Source: an uncultured Desulfomonile sp. (GTDB taxonomy: Bacteria; Desulfobacterota; Desulfomonilia; Desulfomonilales; Desulfomonilaceae). From it: 7,740 nt of DNA. Numbering within the stretch: the first letter of the stretch is position 1; every line of letters begins with the position of its first letter. Location: the NCBI GenBank assembly GCA_903853735.1, contig CAINUH010000220.1, positions 1-7,740 of the forward strand, written 5' to 3'. Positions 6,239 through 7,740 of this stretch are shown here, one piece after another. A model generated the notes under the pieces. The model worked only from the letters and a program-made list of their open reading frames with translations, searched no databases and was not told where the DNA came from. Position numbers and translations under genes: made by a program.

Positions 6239-7740
6239 GTGTAACTTCGCCTCTGGGACTGATCTTGACGGTGTCGCCTGCTATGGCGTCGCGACGGCAC
6301 ACCTGATAACATGCACGGCATTTTATGCATTTGGAAAGGTCCAGATTGTGGACCTTTGCCTTGAGTCCAGTTATGGCGCCGGTAGGGCAGGCAGCAACGC
6401 ACCGTTGACAGCCGGTACATCTTTCCGGGATAACTCGGTATTCTACGAGGGCACTACAGACACTGGCCGGGCAACTCTTATCGAATATGTGGGCCTCATA
6501 CTCATGGCGAAAATACCGAAGGGTGGTCAGTACCGGGTTGGGAGCGGTCTGTCCCAAGCCACATAGAGCGTTGGTCTTGATCGTTTTGGCCAGGTTTTCC
6601 AGTTTTTCAATATCGCCTTCCTCGCCTTTTCCCTCTGTGATGCGAGTGAGTATCTCCACCATTTGCGTTGTTCCAATACGGCAAGGTACGCACTTTCCGC
6701 AGGACTCCTCTTGGGTGAAGTTGAGGAAGTAACGAGCCACATCGACCATGCACGTGTCGGTGTCCATCACAATCATTCCACCAGAGCCCATGATCGAGCC
6801 TGCCTTGGCAAGCGTGTCATAGTCAATGTGCAGGTCCAGCATATCCTCGGGAATACAGCCTCCAGAAGGTCCCCCGGTCTGAACAGCCTTGAACTTCCGT
6901 CTGCCCTTGATGCCGCCTCCGATGTCATAGATTATCTCTCGCAGCGTGGTGCCCATAGGCACTTCTACCAGCCCGGTGTTGCTGATTTTGCCTACCAGCG
7001 AAAATATCTTTGTTCCCTTGCTCGTCTCCGTTCCAATATTGGAATACCAGTCAGCTCCCCTACTGATGATCTGGGGGACATTTGCCCATGTTTCCACATT
7101 GTTGATCGTGGTCGGTTTTCCCCACAAGCCGGCCTGAGTTGGAAAAGGCGGCCTGGGTGTGGGAAAAGCTCGCCGGCCTTCAATCGATGCCATGAGCGAG
7201 GTCTCTTCACCGGAGACAAACGCCCCAGCTCCCTGGAACACCTGAATGTCGAGCGAAAAGTCGGAACCGAGGACTGATTCACCCAAGAATCCGTATTCCT
7301 TCGCCTGCTGCAAAGCTATTTTCACATTCCTTATAGCGATGGGGTATTCCAGCCGAACGTAGACATATCCCGCCGACGCGCCTATGGCGTAAGCGCCTAT
7401 GATCATGCCTTCTATGACACTGTGAGGATTGCCTTCCAACAAGCTTCGGTCCATGAACGCGCCCGGATCTCCCTCATCGGCATTGCATATAATGTATTTC
7501 ATGTCGGAAACACTATTACGGCACATCTCCCACTTTCTGCCCGTGGGAAACCCGGCTCCACCTCTTCCCCGTAAACCTGAAGCCTTGATCTCGTCGATAA
7601 CTTGATCGGGTGTCATGTCACGAAGGACTTTCGCCAGGGCCTGATAACCTTCCAAAGCGATGTAGTCTTTTATGTCTGTTGGATCTATCAGCCCATTATG
7701 AGCAAAGATGATGCGTTTCTGCTTCTTGTAAAAGGGGACA
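6231..7740 (-). CDS. nuoF: NuoF/HydB-type FMN and NAD(H) subunit with C-terminal 2[4Fe-4S] domain (5' end outside the window)
   Basis: The gene enters from the right edge, and 502 residues are visible. Reading frame and homology continue upstream of the first internal start-like codon (TTG at 7655): VPFYKKQKRI...GLIDPTDIKDYI is the usual family lead-in. In visible numbering, the FMN/NADH region includes GRGGAGFPTGRKW (58-70) and NADEGDPGAF (86-95). The N3-type [4Fe-4S] has C347, C350, C353 and C393. A short HIFDKSCPASVC segment (417-428) resembles the zinc-site region of HydB-type subunits. A C-terminal ferredoxin domain supplies C441, C444, C447, C451 and C471, C474, C477, C481. That tail is absent from ordinary respiratory NuoF and is typical of bifurcating HydB-like proteins. 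The role is hydride exchange with NAD(H) at FMN and transfer into iron-sulfur clusters. An N-terminal thioredoxin-like [2Fe-2S] domain or a separate NuoE gene may lie beyond the edge. It overlaps the next gene by 8 nt. Confidence 0.94.
   Translation of the reverse strand, partial: VPFYKKQKRIIFAHNGLIDPTDIKDYIALEGYQALAKVLRDMTPDQVIDEIKASGLRGRGGAGFPTGRKWEMCRNSVSDMKYIICNADEGDPGAFMDRSLLEGNPHSVIEGMIIGAYAIGASAGYVYVRLEYPIAIRNVKIALQQAKEYGFLGESVLGSDFSLDIQVFQGAGAFVSGEETSLMASIEGRRAFPTPRPPFPTQAGLWGKPTTINNVETWANVPQIISRGADWYSNIGTETSKGTKIFSLVGKISNTGLVEVPMGTTLREIIYDIGGGIKGRRKFKAVQTGGPSGGCIPEDMLDLHIDYDTLAKAGSIMGSGGMIVMDTDTCMVDVARYFLNFTQEESCGKCVPCRIGTTQMVEILTRITEGKGEEGDIEKLENLAKTIKTNALCGLGQTAPNPVLTTLRYFRHEYEAHIFDKSCPASVCSALVEYRVIPERCTGCQRCVAACPTGAITGLKAKVHNLDLSKCIKCRACYQVCRRDAIAGDTVKISPRGEVTHE
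6250..6254 (-). promoter_or_regulatory. Probable Shine-Dalgarno for the NuoG/FdhA-like gene
   Basis: AGAGG on the minus strand lies eleven nt before the ATG at 6238, within the last codons of the NuoF-like gene. The spacing is long, so translational coupling through the overlap may matter more than this site. Confidence 0.45.

Noticed and set aside
7653..7655. TTG as the real start of the NuoF-like gene
   Set aside because: The in-frame upstream residues match the conserved family N-terminal lead-in, so the gene continues past the window edge.

Overview
This window carries one tightly packed minus-strand operon of flavin and iron-sulfur redox subunits (about 1458 to beyond 7740), followed downstream by an unrelated minus-strand ATPase gene (28-1176). 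No RNA genes, CRISPR arrays, insertion sequences or prophage genes are visible. Moderate base composition and this redox gene content suggest an anaerobic bacterium, most likely a Desulfobacterota-like (former deltaproteobacterial) sulfate reducer or syntroph. That assignment is inference; no marker gene is present.

In transcription order (right to left) the operon encodes four proteins. First is a NuoF/HydB-type FMN and NAD(H) subunit with a C-terminal two-cluster ferredoxin domain; its N-terminus lies outside the window. Second is an 843-residue NuoG/FdhA-type protein with a full set of iron-sulfur motifs and a molybdopterin-oxidoreductase-like domain, in which Phe-Tyr replaces the catalytic Sec/Cys-His pair of formate dehydrogenase. 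Third is an NfnA/SudB-type FAD, [2Fe-2S] and NAD(H) subunit. Fourth is an NfnB/GltD-type FAD, two-[4Fe-4S] and NADPH subunit. Each of the three junctions is an 8-nt stop/start overlap, which points to translational coupling and roughly matched synthesis.

The genes together look like a fusion of two known modules. One is the NuoF-NuoG electron-input arm found in HydABC-type and complex-I-type enzymes. The other is the complete NfnAB pair (NADH-dependent ferredoxin:NADP+ oxidoreductase). Because the FDH-like active site appears lost, I infer that the large subunit acts as an electron wire or scaffold rather than as a formate dehydrogenase. The complex may then exchange electrons among NAD(H), NADP(H) and ferredoxin. 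This is a hypothesis from gene content, not a demonstrated activity.

The ATPase gene is separated from the operon by a 281-bp gap holding a small tandem repeat and no clear terminator. It belongs to the AAA_14/DUF4143 group and has no evident link to the redox genes.
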